Assembly: GCA_963757265.1 (NCBI GenBank)
Contig: CAVWRA010000006.1
Span: 620,001-684,000, forward strand
DNA: 64,000 bases
DNA from: CAIVVT01 sp963757265
Lineage (GTDB): Bacteria; Acidobacteriota; Terriglobia; Bryobacterales; Bryobacteraceae
Direction: 5' to 3'
The position numbers and the translations under genes were made by a program. The notes beneath the pieces are model-generated. The model was not told the DNA's origin and did no database searches. It saw nothing but the letters and a program-made list of their open reading frames with translations. Below, piece by piece: positions 34,058-43,369 of this stretch. Every line of letters starts with the position of its first letter. Within the stretch, counting starts at the first letter, position 1.

Positions 34058-34611
34058 GGCTCCCCGCCGAGGACCCTGAAGGGTACCCAACCGCGCGTGC
34101 TTCCAAATGGCTGGGCAGGCGAGCATCGGGCGCACTCGCCCGGGGCTCGCCAGAGCGCAAATACAAAGAGTGAGGAACAAAGCCAATTGCCATTTAAAGT
34201 TTTTAGATTGAATAACTTAGTTCCTATCTTTCGATTCTATGTTCGCTATATATTCGATTTTTCAAAGAGCAGGGATGGCGGGCCATTGAGGCGGGCTGTC
34301 CGATTCATCCTACACCCTGATGTCAAGCTGCAGACTTGTCCAATGCAGAATGAGCCTGAAAAGGGGGTTTGGTTCATTAAAGGAGAGGAGCCTGAAGGGG
34401 CGAGGGTGATGTCGTGGGGCGATGGGACCCATGATGGTGGACGCAGGCGGGCTGAGCGTGGCTCAGATGCGGGTGTTTCTGGCTGGTGCGGGCGGGGTGG
34501 AGTTTGAGTTGGGGGAGCGGGCGGCAAGCGAGAATCGCTGTGATCCGACGGGGAAATGCCGATGTGAAACAGTGAAACGCCACGTGTGACGTTTACGGCG
34601 CTGGAGGTGGC
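34058..34611. other. Intergenic stretch with an AT-rich island
   Basis: No convincing intact gene lies here. About 34160-34290 is strikingly AT-rich for this chromosome (runs such as CATTTAAAGTTTTTAG and CTATATATTCG), while the flanks are GC-rich. The island could hold a promoter for the following kinase, but I could not pair a clear -35 with the TATATA at about 34250. The right part (34431-34589) contains a short open frame described separately. The composition break suggests a remnant of a mobile insertion. Confidence 0.6.
34431..34589 (+). pseudogene. Possible N-terminal remnant of an integrase/transposase-like gene
   Basis: A 52-codon frame reads MMVDAGGLSVAQMRVFLAGA and then GGVEFELGERA before ending at TGA 34587-34589. 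The pattern (L-S-V-x-Q-M/I-R-x-F-L followed by VEFE) resembles the start of some DDE integrase-type proteins as I remember them, but the match covers only about 25 residues. The frame stops without a catalytic domain. It abuts the AT-rich island. It could also be a chance frame; confidence is low. Confidence 0.25.
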
Positions 34612-37600
34612 GTGTTCCTGAATCCCAAATCGACCGTGCTGGCGTTGGCGGTCGTGCTGGCGGGTTGTCAACGGGATCACCCGGAGAAGCCGGGTCTGCT
34701 GACGACGGCGGCGCAGGTTCAGGGGCTGAGCCGCGAGGCGGCGCTGGCGCGTCCACCGGTGCGGATTGCGGGCAAAATCGCATATCTGGACGTCTACACG
34801 CGCACCGCTTTCGTGGAGGACGAGACGGCGGCGGTGTGGGTGGTGCTGAATCCCGAATCGTTCGCGCCCAATCCCGGCGCGCGGGTTGTGGTGCAGGGCT
34901 ACGCCACGGCGCTGGGTCCGGACCGGGCGGTGATCTTCCCTGAGTTGAAGGCGGTAGAGTACGGCACGACGGCAGCGGCACGCGCGGCCACGGTGGACGA
35001 TTTGCGCCGCGTGCCGCGGGATTTCCGGCGGGCGCGGATGCACATCCGGATCGTCGAGGTATTGCCGTCGCAGGATGCGCGCATGCGCTGGCGCGCCAGA
35101 GGGCCGGGCGGAATGGTGGAGCTGGTGCTGATCCACATGCCGCGGAACTACGCGCGCATCGTGGCCGGGCAGGAGTTCAATGTGGAGGGCGTGGCCGAGC
35201 CGGCGTCGCGCGCGAGCTCATCGGCCGGGCTGCCGGTGATGCTGGTGGATCGGTTCCCGATGGAGCCGCTAGCCACAGCGGCGGTGCAGCGTACGCCGCT
35301 CACAACGGTCGGCCAGGTGAAGCGGCTCAGCCCGGCGGAAGCGGAACGAGGCTACGCGGTGGACCTGAGGGGGGTTATCACCGGCAGTGTGCCGGCCACC
35401 TACATGCTGACGCTGCAGGACGCCAGCGGAGCGATCTACGTCAACGCCTACGCGGCCGAGGGGGTCGGATACCCGCCGGTCGGCACGCAGGTCCGCCTCC
35501 TGGGCCGCACCCGGCCGGGCGATTTCGCGCCGATTGTGGCGCCCGACCGTCTGATTTGCGTTGGACGCAGCGCTGTGCCACGGCCGGTCAACCTGCGATT
35601 CCCGGAGATCAACGACGGACGGCTCGATAACCGCTGGGTGCGCTTCAGGGGGGCCGTGCGGTCGCTGGTCCTGGCCGCCAGCGGCGAAGGCGAAATGGCG
35701 GTGGCCAACGAGCACTTCCGCACGGTGGTGACATTCCAATCGGTTTCGCCCGAACAGGCGGCGCGGCTGCAGCCCGGAACGCCGGTCGAGCTGGAGGGGA
35801 TCTACAAGGCGCACAACGACCCGCTGCACCATTGGACGAACTTCCAGGTGTTTGTGCCGAGGCTGGATGCAGTGCGGGTGAGCGCGGAGCCGGTGGCGGC
35901 GGCGCGGCGCGTGGCGGTGAGCCATGCGCTGGGGAGTCTGTTCACCTACGGCGCTCCGACCAGCCCGATGCAGCCGGTGCGGGTGAGCGGGGTGGTAACG
36001 CTGGCCAACCCCGACGGCAGCCTGTACCTGAGCGACGGAGCCGGCGGGATCCAGGTGATTCCGGTGCCGGGCCAGGCGCGGGTGCGGCCCGGCGCGGCGC
36101 TGGAGGTGACCGGCTTTCTGCCCAACGACCCGCTGCAGCGGCGGATCGAGGATGCGGTATGGCGCGTCACGGGCGCGGCGGCGCTGCCCGAGGCGCCGGT
36201 GATTGTGGCCGAAAACGCGATCGACGGCAGCCAGGAGTCGCGCTGGGTGCGCGTGGACGGCCGGCTGACGCACCGCCAGCCGGGTGTGGAGAACGACCTG
36301 CTGGTGCTGCAGGCGGGCACGGCGCTGGTGCACGTGTATCACTCCGAGGCCACCGACCGGGTATGGGAGGCGCTGCGCATCGGCAGCCTGCTGCAGGTGA
36401 AAGGCGTGATTCTGCCGGCGCGCGACCGCACGGGGTTTGCGGGCTCGCGCACGATCTCGATGCTGGTCGGCTCTTCGCGCGACATTGAAGTCGTGAAGGC
36501 GGCTTCGTGGTGGACGGCGGAGCACCTGGCGGGGACGCTGATCGCGGTTGCGCTGTCGCTGCTCGGGCTGCTGGTTGTGGCGCTGGCGTTGATGCGCCGG
36601 GTGCGCTATCAAGCGCGGCTGCTGGGCCGGCGGTTCGAGATCGAGGAGCAACTGCGCCAGCAGGCGCAGGCGGCCAGCACGGCCAAGAGCGAGTTTCTGG
36701 CCTCGATGAGCCACGAGATCCGCACGCCGATGAACGGGATCTGCGGCCTGACCGAACTGGCGATCCAATGTTCGGGCCAGCCGGAGCAGGCGGTGTACCT
36801 GAGCAACGTCCGCGAGAGTGCGCAGTCGCTGCTGGCGATTCTGAACGATGTGCTGGACCTGGCCAAGGTCGAGGCCGGCAAGATGGGGCTGGCGCCCGAG
36901 CCGTTTGCGATCGGCGATCTGCTGAACCCGATTCTCACGATGGCCTCGTACCAGTGCGAGGCCAAAGGCCTGCGGCTGGTGTGCGAGTGCTCGGCGAATT
37001 TGCCGGAGCGCGCCTGCGGCGACCTGGTGCGCCTGCGCCAGATCCTGAACAATCTGGTCTCCAACGCGTGCAAGTTCACGCACTCCGGTCAAATCAGTGT
37101 CACGGCCTGGGCAGAGGAACCGGGGGCCGAACAGTTCTGGCTGCGGCTGAGGGTCCAGGATTCCGGAATCGGCATCGAGCCGGGGCAGCTGAGCCGGATC
37201 TTCGAGTCCTTCGAGCAGGCCGACCGGTCCGACCGGCGGCGTTACGAGGGAACCGGACTGGGACTGTCGATCTGCCTGAAACTGGTGCGCCTGATGAACG
37301 GCGAAATCCACGTGGCCAGCACTCCCGGCGCCGGTTCGACATTCGATGTGAGAGTCCCGCTGGGATACGCGGCGGTTGAGGCGGCGCCTGCCGCGGAGCC
37401 GGTGGAGGGAGCTGGAAGCGCGCCGCAACCGGAGCGGGCGCGTGCGCTGCGCATCCTGGCCGCGGAGGACAACCGCGTCAACCGGCTGTTGTTGCGCGCG
37501 ATCCTGGAACGCGCGGGCCATCAGGCCGTGTTCGCTGAAAATGGCCGCAGAGCGCTTGAATTATGGGCCGGCGGCGGATTCGACATCATCCTCATGGACC

Positions 37601-37899
37601 TGCAGATGCCCGAGATGAGCGGACTGGAAGCGGCACGCGCAATCCGCGAACGAGAAAACGGCTCCGGGCGCCGGATCCCGATCGTGGCGGTCACGGCGCG
37701 GGCCATGCAGGAGGACCGGCAGATGACGCTGGAGGCCGGCATGGACGGCTACATCGCCAAGCCCTATTCGGCCGAGGAGGTTCTGGCCGAAGTGGTCCGA
37801 TTCTGCAAAGCGGCCGCGGCCGAGAGCGAGATGCGCGGGGCTGCGGGGGCGGGCAACCCGGGACCGGGCCAAGCGGCCGACCAGTTGGTGCGAGTGTGA
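34612..37899 (+). CDS. Hybrid sensor histidine kinase with lipobox and OB-like extracytoplasmic repeats
   Basis: The protein (1095 residues) starts with a lipoprotein-like signal (VLALAVVLAGC, Cys 19). Residues 30-620 contain at least three similar beta-rich units of the form VRxxGxVT...LxDxxGxIxV (near VRIAGKIAYLDVYT, VDLRGVITGSVPATY and VRVSGVVTLANPDGS), which look OB-fold-like. A membrane segment follows at about 639-663. Then come HisKA with H701 in SMSHEIRTPMNG, an HATPase domain (N box NLVSNACKFTHSG, G boxes DSGIGI and GTGLGLSIC) and a C-terminal receiver with D996 in LMDLQMPEM. It would sense an extracytoplasmic signal and signal through its receiver. The start is GTG 34612. A lipobox plus a membrane helix in one kinase is odd. 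Confidence 0.9.
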   Translation: MFLNPKSTVLALAVVLAGCQRDHPEKPGLLTTAAQVQGLSREAALARPPVRIAGKIAYLDVYTRTAFVEDETAAVWVVLNPESFAPNPGARVVVQGYATALGPDRAVIFPELKAVEYGTTAAARAATVDDLRRVPRDFRRARMHIRIVEVLPSQDARMRWRARGPGGMVELVLIHMPRNYARIVAGQEFNVEGVAEPASRASSSAGLPVMLVDRFPMEPLATAAVQRTPLTTVGQVKRLSPAEAERGYAVDLRGVITGSVPATYMLTLQDASGAIYVNAYAAEGVGYPPVGTQVRLLGRTRPGDFAPIVAPDRLICVGRSAVPRPVNLRFPEINDGRLDNRWVRFRGAVRSLVLAASGEGEMAVANEHFRTVVTFQSVSPEQAARLQPGTPVELEGIYKAHNDPLHHWTNFQVFVPRLDAVRVSAEPVAAARRVAVSHALGSLFTYGAPTSPMQPVRVSGVVTLANPDGSLYLSDGAGGIQVIPVPGQARVRPGAALEVTGFLPNDPLQRRIEDAVWRVTGAAALPEAPVIVAENAIDGSQESRWVRVDGRLTHRQPGVENDLLVLQAGTALVHVYHSEATDRVWEALRIGSLLQVKGVILPARDRTGFAGSRTISMLVGSSRDIEVVKAASWWTAEHLAGTLIAVALSLLGLLVVALALMRRVRYQARLLGRRFEIEEQLRQQAQAASTAKSEFLASMSHEIRTPMNGICGLTELAIQCSGQPEQAVYLSNVRESAQSLLAILNDVLDLAKVEAGKMGLAPEPFAIGDLLNPILTMASYQCEAKGLRLVCECSANLPERACGDLVRLRQILNNLVSNACKFTHSGQISVTAWAEEPGAEQFWLRLRVQDSGIGIEPGQLSRIFESFEQADRSDRRRYEGTGLGLSICLKLVRLMNGEIHVASTPGAGSTFDVRVPLGYAAVEAAPAAEPVEGAGSAPQPERARALRILAAEDNRVNRLLLRAILERAGHQAVFAENGRRALELWAGGGFDIILMDLQMPEMSGLEAARAIRERENGSGRRIPIVAVTARAMQEDRQMTLEAGMDGYIAKPYSAEEVLAEVVRFCKAAAAESEMRGAAGAGNPGPGQAADQLVRV

Positions 37900-38180
37900 T
37901 TTCATTCCGCCACCACAGTGGCCGAAGGTCTTGCGCCAGGCCTCTAACGAGTCATCGCGATCAGCTTAAACTTGTGCAACCGAGTGGACCGGTGCAGGAG
38001 CGGTCTGGGCAACGCCCCCATGCGCCCGCCGCCGGTTTAGGGCGCCAGGCCCACTAGAGCGCCTTAAGTTGCCCAGTTTGAGAATTTCAGGAATTGCCGC
38101 GCACATTCTTCTCGTAAAGCGACAGGAGACTGCCGATAACACAAAGTAGTCACGTGTTCACCAGGCGGGTGCATGTCGCG

Positions 38181-41100
38181 ATGGTTAAGCTACGTCTGAT
38201 CTTCCTGTTCCGGTCGCTGGCCTGGGCGATCGCAGTCACCGCCGCTGCATTGTGCCTGCAGGCCCGGCCGGGGAGTGCTCATTCCGCGCCGTGGCCGAAA
38301 CCGCAGCAATATCACCACGATGTATGGGACGAGGCGGCCGGCCTGGCGCCGTCGTCGATCGCGGCCATGGCGCAGACGGCGGACGGGTATCTGTGGATTG
38401 GCACGGGCAAAGGACTGTACCGTTTCGATGGAGTACGATTCACGCTCTTCGACCGGCGCAACGTACCGGGGTTGAACGACGAGAGTATTCAATCGTTAGC
38501 GGCGGATGAGGAGGGTTTATGGATCGGAACTTCCATGGCCGGGCTGTTCCGCTATCGCAACGGCGCATTCAAACGCTACGGACGGGACAGCGGGTTGCAC
38601 GACCGGCATATTAAGTTCCTGGCGCGGGCCGGGGGCGAGCTGTGGATAGGAACGTCGACCGGGCTGGCGATGTTCGACGGGCGGCAGTTCCGGCGCATGT
38701 TCGAAGCGACGATTCGCGGCACGGTGGGCGGGATGAGCGCGGACGGTGGGGGCTGCGTGTGGGCGGCGACGGAGGGGCACGCCTATCGAATCTGCGGAGA
38801 ATCGATCAGCGCCTACGCACTGCCGGGCGCGTCGGAGGTGACCTTCATCTACGTCGATCCGGGGGACCGGGTGTGGCTGGAACGGGATGGGCGGCTGTAC
38901 AGTTTCGCGAACGGGAAGTTTTCCGCCGCGGGCATGGCGGGGCGGGCGGCGGGAGATTACAACGCCTTGCTGCGGGACCGGCGCGGGAGGTACTGGGGCG
39001 CGCCGGCAGAGGGAGGGTTGGTGCGCTTCGGCCGCGGCGACGAGGGGTCTCCGGAAACGGCGGCGGCCAGCACACTGCTGCGGCCGGAACAGAACGTGTT
39101 GGTGCTGTTCGAAGATCGGGAAGGCAGCCTGTGGGCGGGGACGGAAGGCGGCGAACTGCATCGCTTCCGCGAGAAGCCCTTCTCGGTCCTGACGCGCCAG
39201 GACGGCCTCAGCAACGATTACATTTACTCGCTTTACGAAGATTCCAACAATGTGTTGTGGGTTGGCACTCCGACCGGATTGAACCGCATCGACCAGGGCC
39301 GGATCGACATCTTCACGACCGCGAATGGGCTGCCGCACAATCACGTCAACAGCATCGCCGGCGGGCGGGGCGGAGTGCTGTGGTTGGGGACCAGCGCGGG
39401 CGTGAGCCGGCTGGCCAACGGGAGATTCACGACGCTGGCGGGCCAGGGCCATCTGTCGAGCGGCAACGTCAGGGCGATTCTGGAGGACCGCCAGGGGCGA
39501 GTGTGGATCGGGACCAACCAGAGCGGACTGGACGTGTGGGCGGAGGGGACGTGGCTGCATTACGGAATCGGCAACGGTCTGGCGAGCGATGAAGTGCGGG
39601 AGATCGTGGAAGACAGCCGGGGTGTGATCTGGGTTGGAACGGGGAACGGGCTGACGCGTTTTGAAAACGGCGGCTCGACGATTTACACTCCGCGGAACGG
39701 CCTGCCGCACGATTCGGCCACGGCGGTGTTCGAGGATGAGCAGCACACGCTGTGGATCGGCACGCCGGCCGGTCTGGTGCGCTACCGCGATGGCGCGTTC
39801 AGGACTTTTGGACCGCAGATCGGGATAACAGAGGCCGTGGAACAGGTGGTCGCGGACCGGCGTGGCGGCATCTGGATGGGCACCGAGGAGGGCTATCTGC
39901 ACGTGAGCCGCTCCGACCTGGCGCGGCCAGGCGTGAAAGACGCCGCCGATGTCGCTGTGGAGCGGTTTGGCGTTTCCGACGGGCTGGCAACGTCGGAGTG
40001 CTCGGTGAGCACCAGTCCGTTGTGCCTGCGGAGCCACGACGGCAGGCTGTGGTTCGCGACCACGAAGGGACTGGCGATGGTGGATCCGGCGGGCCTGCCG
40101 GAGCCGGCCGCCGCGCCGCCGGTGCTGATTGAATCCATTGCCGTGAACGGGCATGACATGGCGGTGGGCAACGATCTGTCGCTGCAGCCGGGGAGCAGTA
40201 ATCTCACGTTTCAGTACACGGCGCTGAGTCTGCTCGACGCGGGCAAGGTGCGGTTCAAATACAAGCTGGAGGGAGTGGACGCGGACTGGGTGGACGCGGG
40301 CGCCCGCAGGTCGGCGTGGTACAACCACGTAGCGCCCGGGCGGCTGGTGTTCCGCGTCCTCGCCTGTAACAGCGCGGGCGTCTGGAACCGGAGGGGGGCA
40401 ACGGTCAGAATCGTCATTGCGCCTTACTACTACCAGAGCTGGTGGTTTTATACGCTGTGCGCGGCGCTGCTGGGGGCGGCGATCGCATCCCTGTACATTC
40501 TGCGGATTCGCCAGATCAGGCGGCGCGAGCAGGAACTGACGCGCCTGGTCGACATCCGGACGCGCGAGTTGCAGAAGGCCGAGGCGGAGATGCGCGAGGC
40601 CTGGATTGCGGCCAAAGCCGCAAACCGCTCCAAGAGCGAATTCCTGGCCAACATGAGCCACGAGATCCGGACGCCGATCAATGGCATCATCGGCATGGCC
40701 GAACTTACGCTGGACAGCGAGCTGTCGCAGGAGCAGCGCGAGTGCCTGGCGATGTTGAAGTCGTCAGCGGACTCGCTGCTGACGCTGCTCAACGATATTC
40801 TGGATCTGTCCAAGATCGAGGCCGGCAAGCTGGACTTCGATCCCGAGCCGTTCCGGCTGCGAGCCGTGCTCGGAGACTCCCTCAAGGCGCTGGGCTACCG
40901 GGCTTCGCAGAAAGGGCTCGAGCTGGCCTTCCAGATCCAACCGGATGTGCCGGAACTGGTGGAGGGCGACGCCGGGCGGCTGCGTCAGGTGGTGTTCAAC
41001 CTGGTGGCCAACGCGATCAAGTTCACCCATCACGGAGAGGTCGTGCTGACGGTCTCGCTCGAGCAGACGCTGCCGGAGGCAGTGCTGCTGCACTTCGCCG

Positions 41101-42200
41101 TCGCCGACACCGGCATCGGCATTTCGGCGGAGAAACAGCGACTGATTTTCGAGCCGTTCTCACAGGCCGACGGCTCCACGGCGCGGAACTTCGGCGGCAC
41201 GGGACTGGGGCTGACGATATCCTCGCGGCTGGTGGAGATGATGCGCGGCCGCATCTGGGTGGAGAGCGAGCCGGGCAAGGGCAGCACGTTCCATTTCACG
41301 GCGCAGTTCGGCTTCCGCCCCGATGCCGTCGAGGTGTCGCCGGCGCGGCCCGAGCCGGATCTGGCGGGCGTCCGCGCGCTGATCGTGGACGACCATGCCA
41401 CCAGCCTGCGCATCCTGAGCGACGTGCTCGAAAGCTGGGCGATGGTCTGCAGCGCGGTGGGGAGCGGTCCGCAGGCTCTGGCCGAATTGCGCTCCGCGCG
41501 CCAGCAGGGCCGGAGCGTGGATCTGCTGCTGGTGGACGGCCACATGCCGGGCATGGACGGGGTCAGCCTGACGCGGTGCGTGAAAAGGGATCCGGATTTC
41601 GCCGGCTTGCCGGTGATCATTCTGCGGTCGGCGGACCAACTGGGGGAGGCGGCGCGCGGCTGGGAAGACGGCGCCGCGGGCTACCTGACAAAGCCGTTCG
41701 AACACGGCGAACTGATCGAGACCATCAAGGGCGCTCTGCGCGAGGCCCCGGACGGCAACCAGCGCGGCGCGGCGCAGCCGCCGCCCAGCGCGCCGGCGGC
41801 GCACTCCGCGCTGCGCATTCTCGTGGCCGAGGACAGCGCGGTCAACCAGCAGCTGGCGCGCCGCCTGCTGGAGCGGCGGGGCTTCGAAGTTGTGGTGGCC
41901 GAGAATGGATGCGAAGCCGTCGAAAACCACGCGCGCGAGAGTTTCGATCTCATCCTGATGGATATTCAGATGCCCGAGATGAACGGTTTTGAGGCCGCCG
42001 CGCTCATCCGGCAGAAACAGCGCGCGGACGACACTTACACGCCTATCGTGGCCCTGACAGCTTGCGCCATGAAGGGCGACCAGGAGCGCTGCCTAAGAGC
42101 CGGCATGGACGGCTACATCTCCAAGCCGATCAATTCCGCCGAGCTCTATGCGGTCATTGAGAGAAGCGTATTTGCCGGGCACTCCCGAGATGCGCGGTGA
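38181..42200 (+). CDS. Reg_prop / Y_Y_Y hybrid histidine kinase with two receivers
   Basis: The 1339-residue protein (from ATG 38181; GTG 38154 is also in frame) has a signal or anchor segment (LAWAIAVTAAALCLQA). About 12 or more beta-propeller repeats follow, with the signature GYLWIGTGKGLYRFDG and repeats such as GRVWIGTNQSGLDVW and HTLWIGTPAGLVRY. After the propellers comes a Y_Y_Y domain (LTFQYTALSLLDAGKVRFKY), a membrane segment near residue 755, then HisKA with H827 in NMSHEIRTP, an HATPase, receiver 1 (D1119 in LLVDGHMPG) and receiver 2 (D1261 in LMDIQMPEM). This is the layout of two-component systems that sense polysaccharide fragments. No DNA-binding domain is attached, so the output partner is elsewhere. 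Confidence 0.94.
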   Translation: MVKLRLIFLFRSLAWAIAVTAAALCLQARPGSAHSAPWPKPQQYHHDVWDEAAGLAPSSIAAMAQTADGYLWIGTGKGLYRFDGVRFTLFDRRNVPGLNDESIQSLAADEEGLWIGTSMAGLFRYRNGAFKRYGRDSGLHDRHIKFLARAGGELWIGTSTGLAMFDGRQFRRMFEATIRGTVGGMSADGGGCVWAATEGHAYRICGESISAYALPGASEVTFIYVDPGDRVWLERDGRLYSFANGKFSAAGMAGRAAGDYNALLRDRRGRYWGAPAEGGLVRFGRGDEGSPETAAASTLLRPEQNVLVLFEDREGSLWAGTEGGELHRFREKPFSVLTRQDGLSNDYIYSLYEDSNNVLWVGTPTGLNRIDQGRIDIFTTANGLPHNHVNSIAGGRGGVLWLGTSAGVSRLANGRFTTLAGQGHLSSGNVRAILEDRQGRVWIGTNQSGLDVWAEGTWLHYGIGNGLASDEVREIVEDSRGVIWVGTGNGLTRFENGGSTIYTPRNGLPHDSATAVFEDEQHTLWIGTPAGLVRYRDGAFRTFGPQIGITEAVEQVVADRRGGIWMGTEEGYLHVSRSDLARPGVKDAADVAVERFGVSDGLATSECSVSTSPLCLRSHDGRLWFATTKGLAMVDPAGLPEPAAAPPVLIESIAVNGHDMAVGNDLSLQPGSSNLTFQYTALSLLDAGKVRFKYKLEGVDADWVDAGARRSAWYNHVAPGRLVFRVLACNSAGVWNRRGATVRIVIAPYYYQSWWFYTLCAALLGAAIASLYILRIRQIRRREQELTRLVDIRTRELQKAEAEMREAWIAAKAANRSKSEFLANMSHEIRTPINGIIGMAELTLDSELSQEQRECLAMLKSSADSLLTLLNDILDLSKIEAGKLDFDPEPFRLRAVLGDSLKALGYRASQKGLELAFQIQPDVPELVEGDAGRLRQVVFNLVANAIKFTHHGEVVLTVSLEQTLPEAVLLHFAVADTGIGISAEKQRLIFEPFSQADGSTARNFGGTGLGLTISSRLVEMMRGRIWVESEPGKGSTFHFTAQFGFRPDAVEVSPARPEPDLAGVRALIVDDHATSLRILSDVLESWAMVCSAVGSGPQALAELRSARQQGRSVDLLLVDGHMPGMDGVSLTRCVKRDPDFAGLPVIILRSADQLGEAARGWEDGAAGYLTKPFEHGELIETIKGALREAPDGNQRGAAQPPPSAPAAHSALRILVAEDSAVNQQLARRLLERRGFEVVVAENGCEAVENHARESFDLILMDIQMPEMNGFEAAALIRQKQRADDTYTPIVALTACAMKGDQERCLRAGMDGYISKPINSAELYAVIERSVFAGHSRDAR

Positions 42201-42816
42201 GCCCCGCGAGCTTCCTGTTTCAGCCCTCGCCATTCATCCTCCACCGCGCTCCATTGCGCTGCAATCCTGTGCTGCGATCGAGGCCGGCCTGCATGCATGC
42301 GATCGCTCAGACCAGGATTGGCCGGGACACCAGACTGTGCCAGTTGCCAATAAACGTTACCGGGAAGTCGCGGGCTGCACGGCTGAAGTCCGCGTCGGGA
42401 TCGATTCATGGGGTAGGCGGCAACAAGGCGCAAAGCAATCCTCACAAGCAGGAGTTCATCATTTGCCGGCGAAGAGTTCCTCGCCAGGAATGATATCCTT
42501 CGATGTCGGTAGGTACTTTACAGGGCTTTCCTGCCGCCACGCCGGCGTCTCCGACCCGCCGCTGACCACTTCAGATCCAAGTCGCAGCACTTGATGCCAC
42601 CTGGCGCGATCTGGTCTCCCACGAAATAGGGGGTCGAGTTAGCGTGATTCTGGAGGATCAACCGCTCCCCCGGCGTGGACGAATGGGAGCCGGATGATAT
42701 TCACCAAACTCATAAACACGAACGGAGCCGTGTGGCTGGCGTCCATTTTCGGACTCCAAATGGACGCCAAACGGGCATATTGGTGGAGGGTGGGGTCTGT
42801 AAGTCTTTGAAAAAGC
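42201..42816. other. Intergenic region downstream of the hybrid kinase and of tRNA-Pro
   Basis: I see no supported gene in these 616 bp. The frames present are short and start inside the kinase or use unlikely codons. The right half (about 42590-42810) is less GC-rich. A perfect 12-bp inverted repeat lies at 42737-42769 and is listed separately. The sequence just left of the tRNA 3' end could be an integration remnant, but no att duplication of the tRNA end was found within the window. Confidence 0.55.
42737..42769. repeat. 12-bp perfect inverted repeat 48 bp downstream of tRNA-Pro
   Basis: TGGCGTCCATTT (42737-42748) is the exact reverse complement of 42758-42769, with a 9-base loop. On the minus strand it lies after the tRNA and could help end its transcript, but it has no T-run after it. 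Confidence 0.6.
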
Positions 42817-42894
42817 TGGTCGGGCCGCGGGGATTTGAACCCCGGACCTCTTGCACCCCAAGCAAGCGCGCTAGCCAGGCTGCGCCACGGCCCG
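42817..42894 (-). tRNA. tRNA-Pro (anticodon GGG), CCA encoded
   Basis: Read on the minus strand, the 78-base gene folds as a full cloverleaf. The acceptor stem pairs CGGGCCG with CGGCCCG, the D stem is GCGC/GCGC, the anticodon stem is CTTGC/GCAAG with loop TTGGGGT, and the T arm is CGGGG-TTCAAAT-CCCCG. The anticodon is GGG, reading proline CCC/CCU codons. The C1-G72 pair is typical of bacterial tRNA-Pro. Discriminator A is followed by an encoded CCA (42817-42819) and then a GCTTTTT stretch that may end transcription. Confidence 0.97.
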
Positions 42895-42950
42895 AATCCT
42901 TTATTCTCTCACAGCAGCGTGCGGGGAAGCTGCCGCCGCGGCTCTTTCTC

Positions 42951-43367
42951 TTACCCGCCGCTGGCGAACTTCGATGCCTCCAACCGCGCCTGAGCGCGTT
43001 TCAGGGCGTTCAGGGCGCGCGCGATATCGACGTCCCCGGTGGGGTTGAGGAGCCGCTGGTTGGCGCGCTGTAGCGCCTCCTGGGCGCGGCGCGTGTCGAT
43101 GTCGTTGCCGTGCTCGGCGGTGTCGGCCAGCACGCGCACGGTATTGTCCTTCACCTCCACCCAGCCGCCGCTCACCGCAAGGCAGTGCGGGCGCCCGTCC
43201 TCGGGCGTGTAGCGCAGGGGGCCGGCCCCTAACTCGGAAATCAACGCCGCGTGCTCGGGCAGAATACCCATCTCGCCCTCCGCGCCCGGCACCCGCACCT
43301 CGCTTACCTCTTCCTTCAGCATCAGCCGCTCGGGCGTCGCCACCTCGAGCAGGATCTTCCCGGCCAT
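42951..43367 (-). CDS. atpC: ATP synthase F1 epsilon subunit
   Basis: This 138-residue subunit is the rotor's central-stalk regulator. The N-terminal beta sandwich (KILLEVATPERLMLKEEVSEVRVPG, GEMGILPEHAALISEL) and the C-terminal helical hairpin (ARALNALKRAQARLEA) are as in the family. It starts at ATG 43367, two bases after the atpD stop, and is the last gene of the ATP synthase cluster. The tRNA-Pro gene lies 56 bp downstream on the same strand. Confidence 0.95.
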   Translation of the reverse strand: MAGKILLEVATPERLMLKEEVSEVRVPGAEGEMGILPEHAALISELGAGPLRYTPEDGRPHCLAVSGGWVEVKDNTVRVLADTAEHGNDIDTRRAQEALQRANQRLLNPTGDVDIARALNALKRAQARLEASKFASGG

Positions 43368-43369
43368 GA

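Noticed and set aside
34097..34507. 136-codon plus-strand frame in the gap before the kinase
   Set aside because: Crosses the AT-rich island with no domain and no conserved look; start and composition are unconvincing.
38517..40661. 714-codon minus-strand frame opposite the propeller kinase
   Set aside because: Arg/Pro/His-rich translation without any motif; the plus-strand kinase fully explains the sequence.
42148..42594. 148-codon frame overlapping the end of the propeller kinase
   Set aside because: Begins inside the kinase in another frame, and its product resembles no family.
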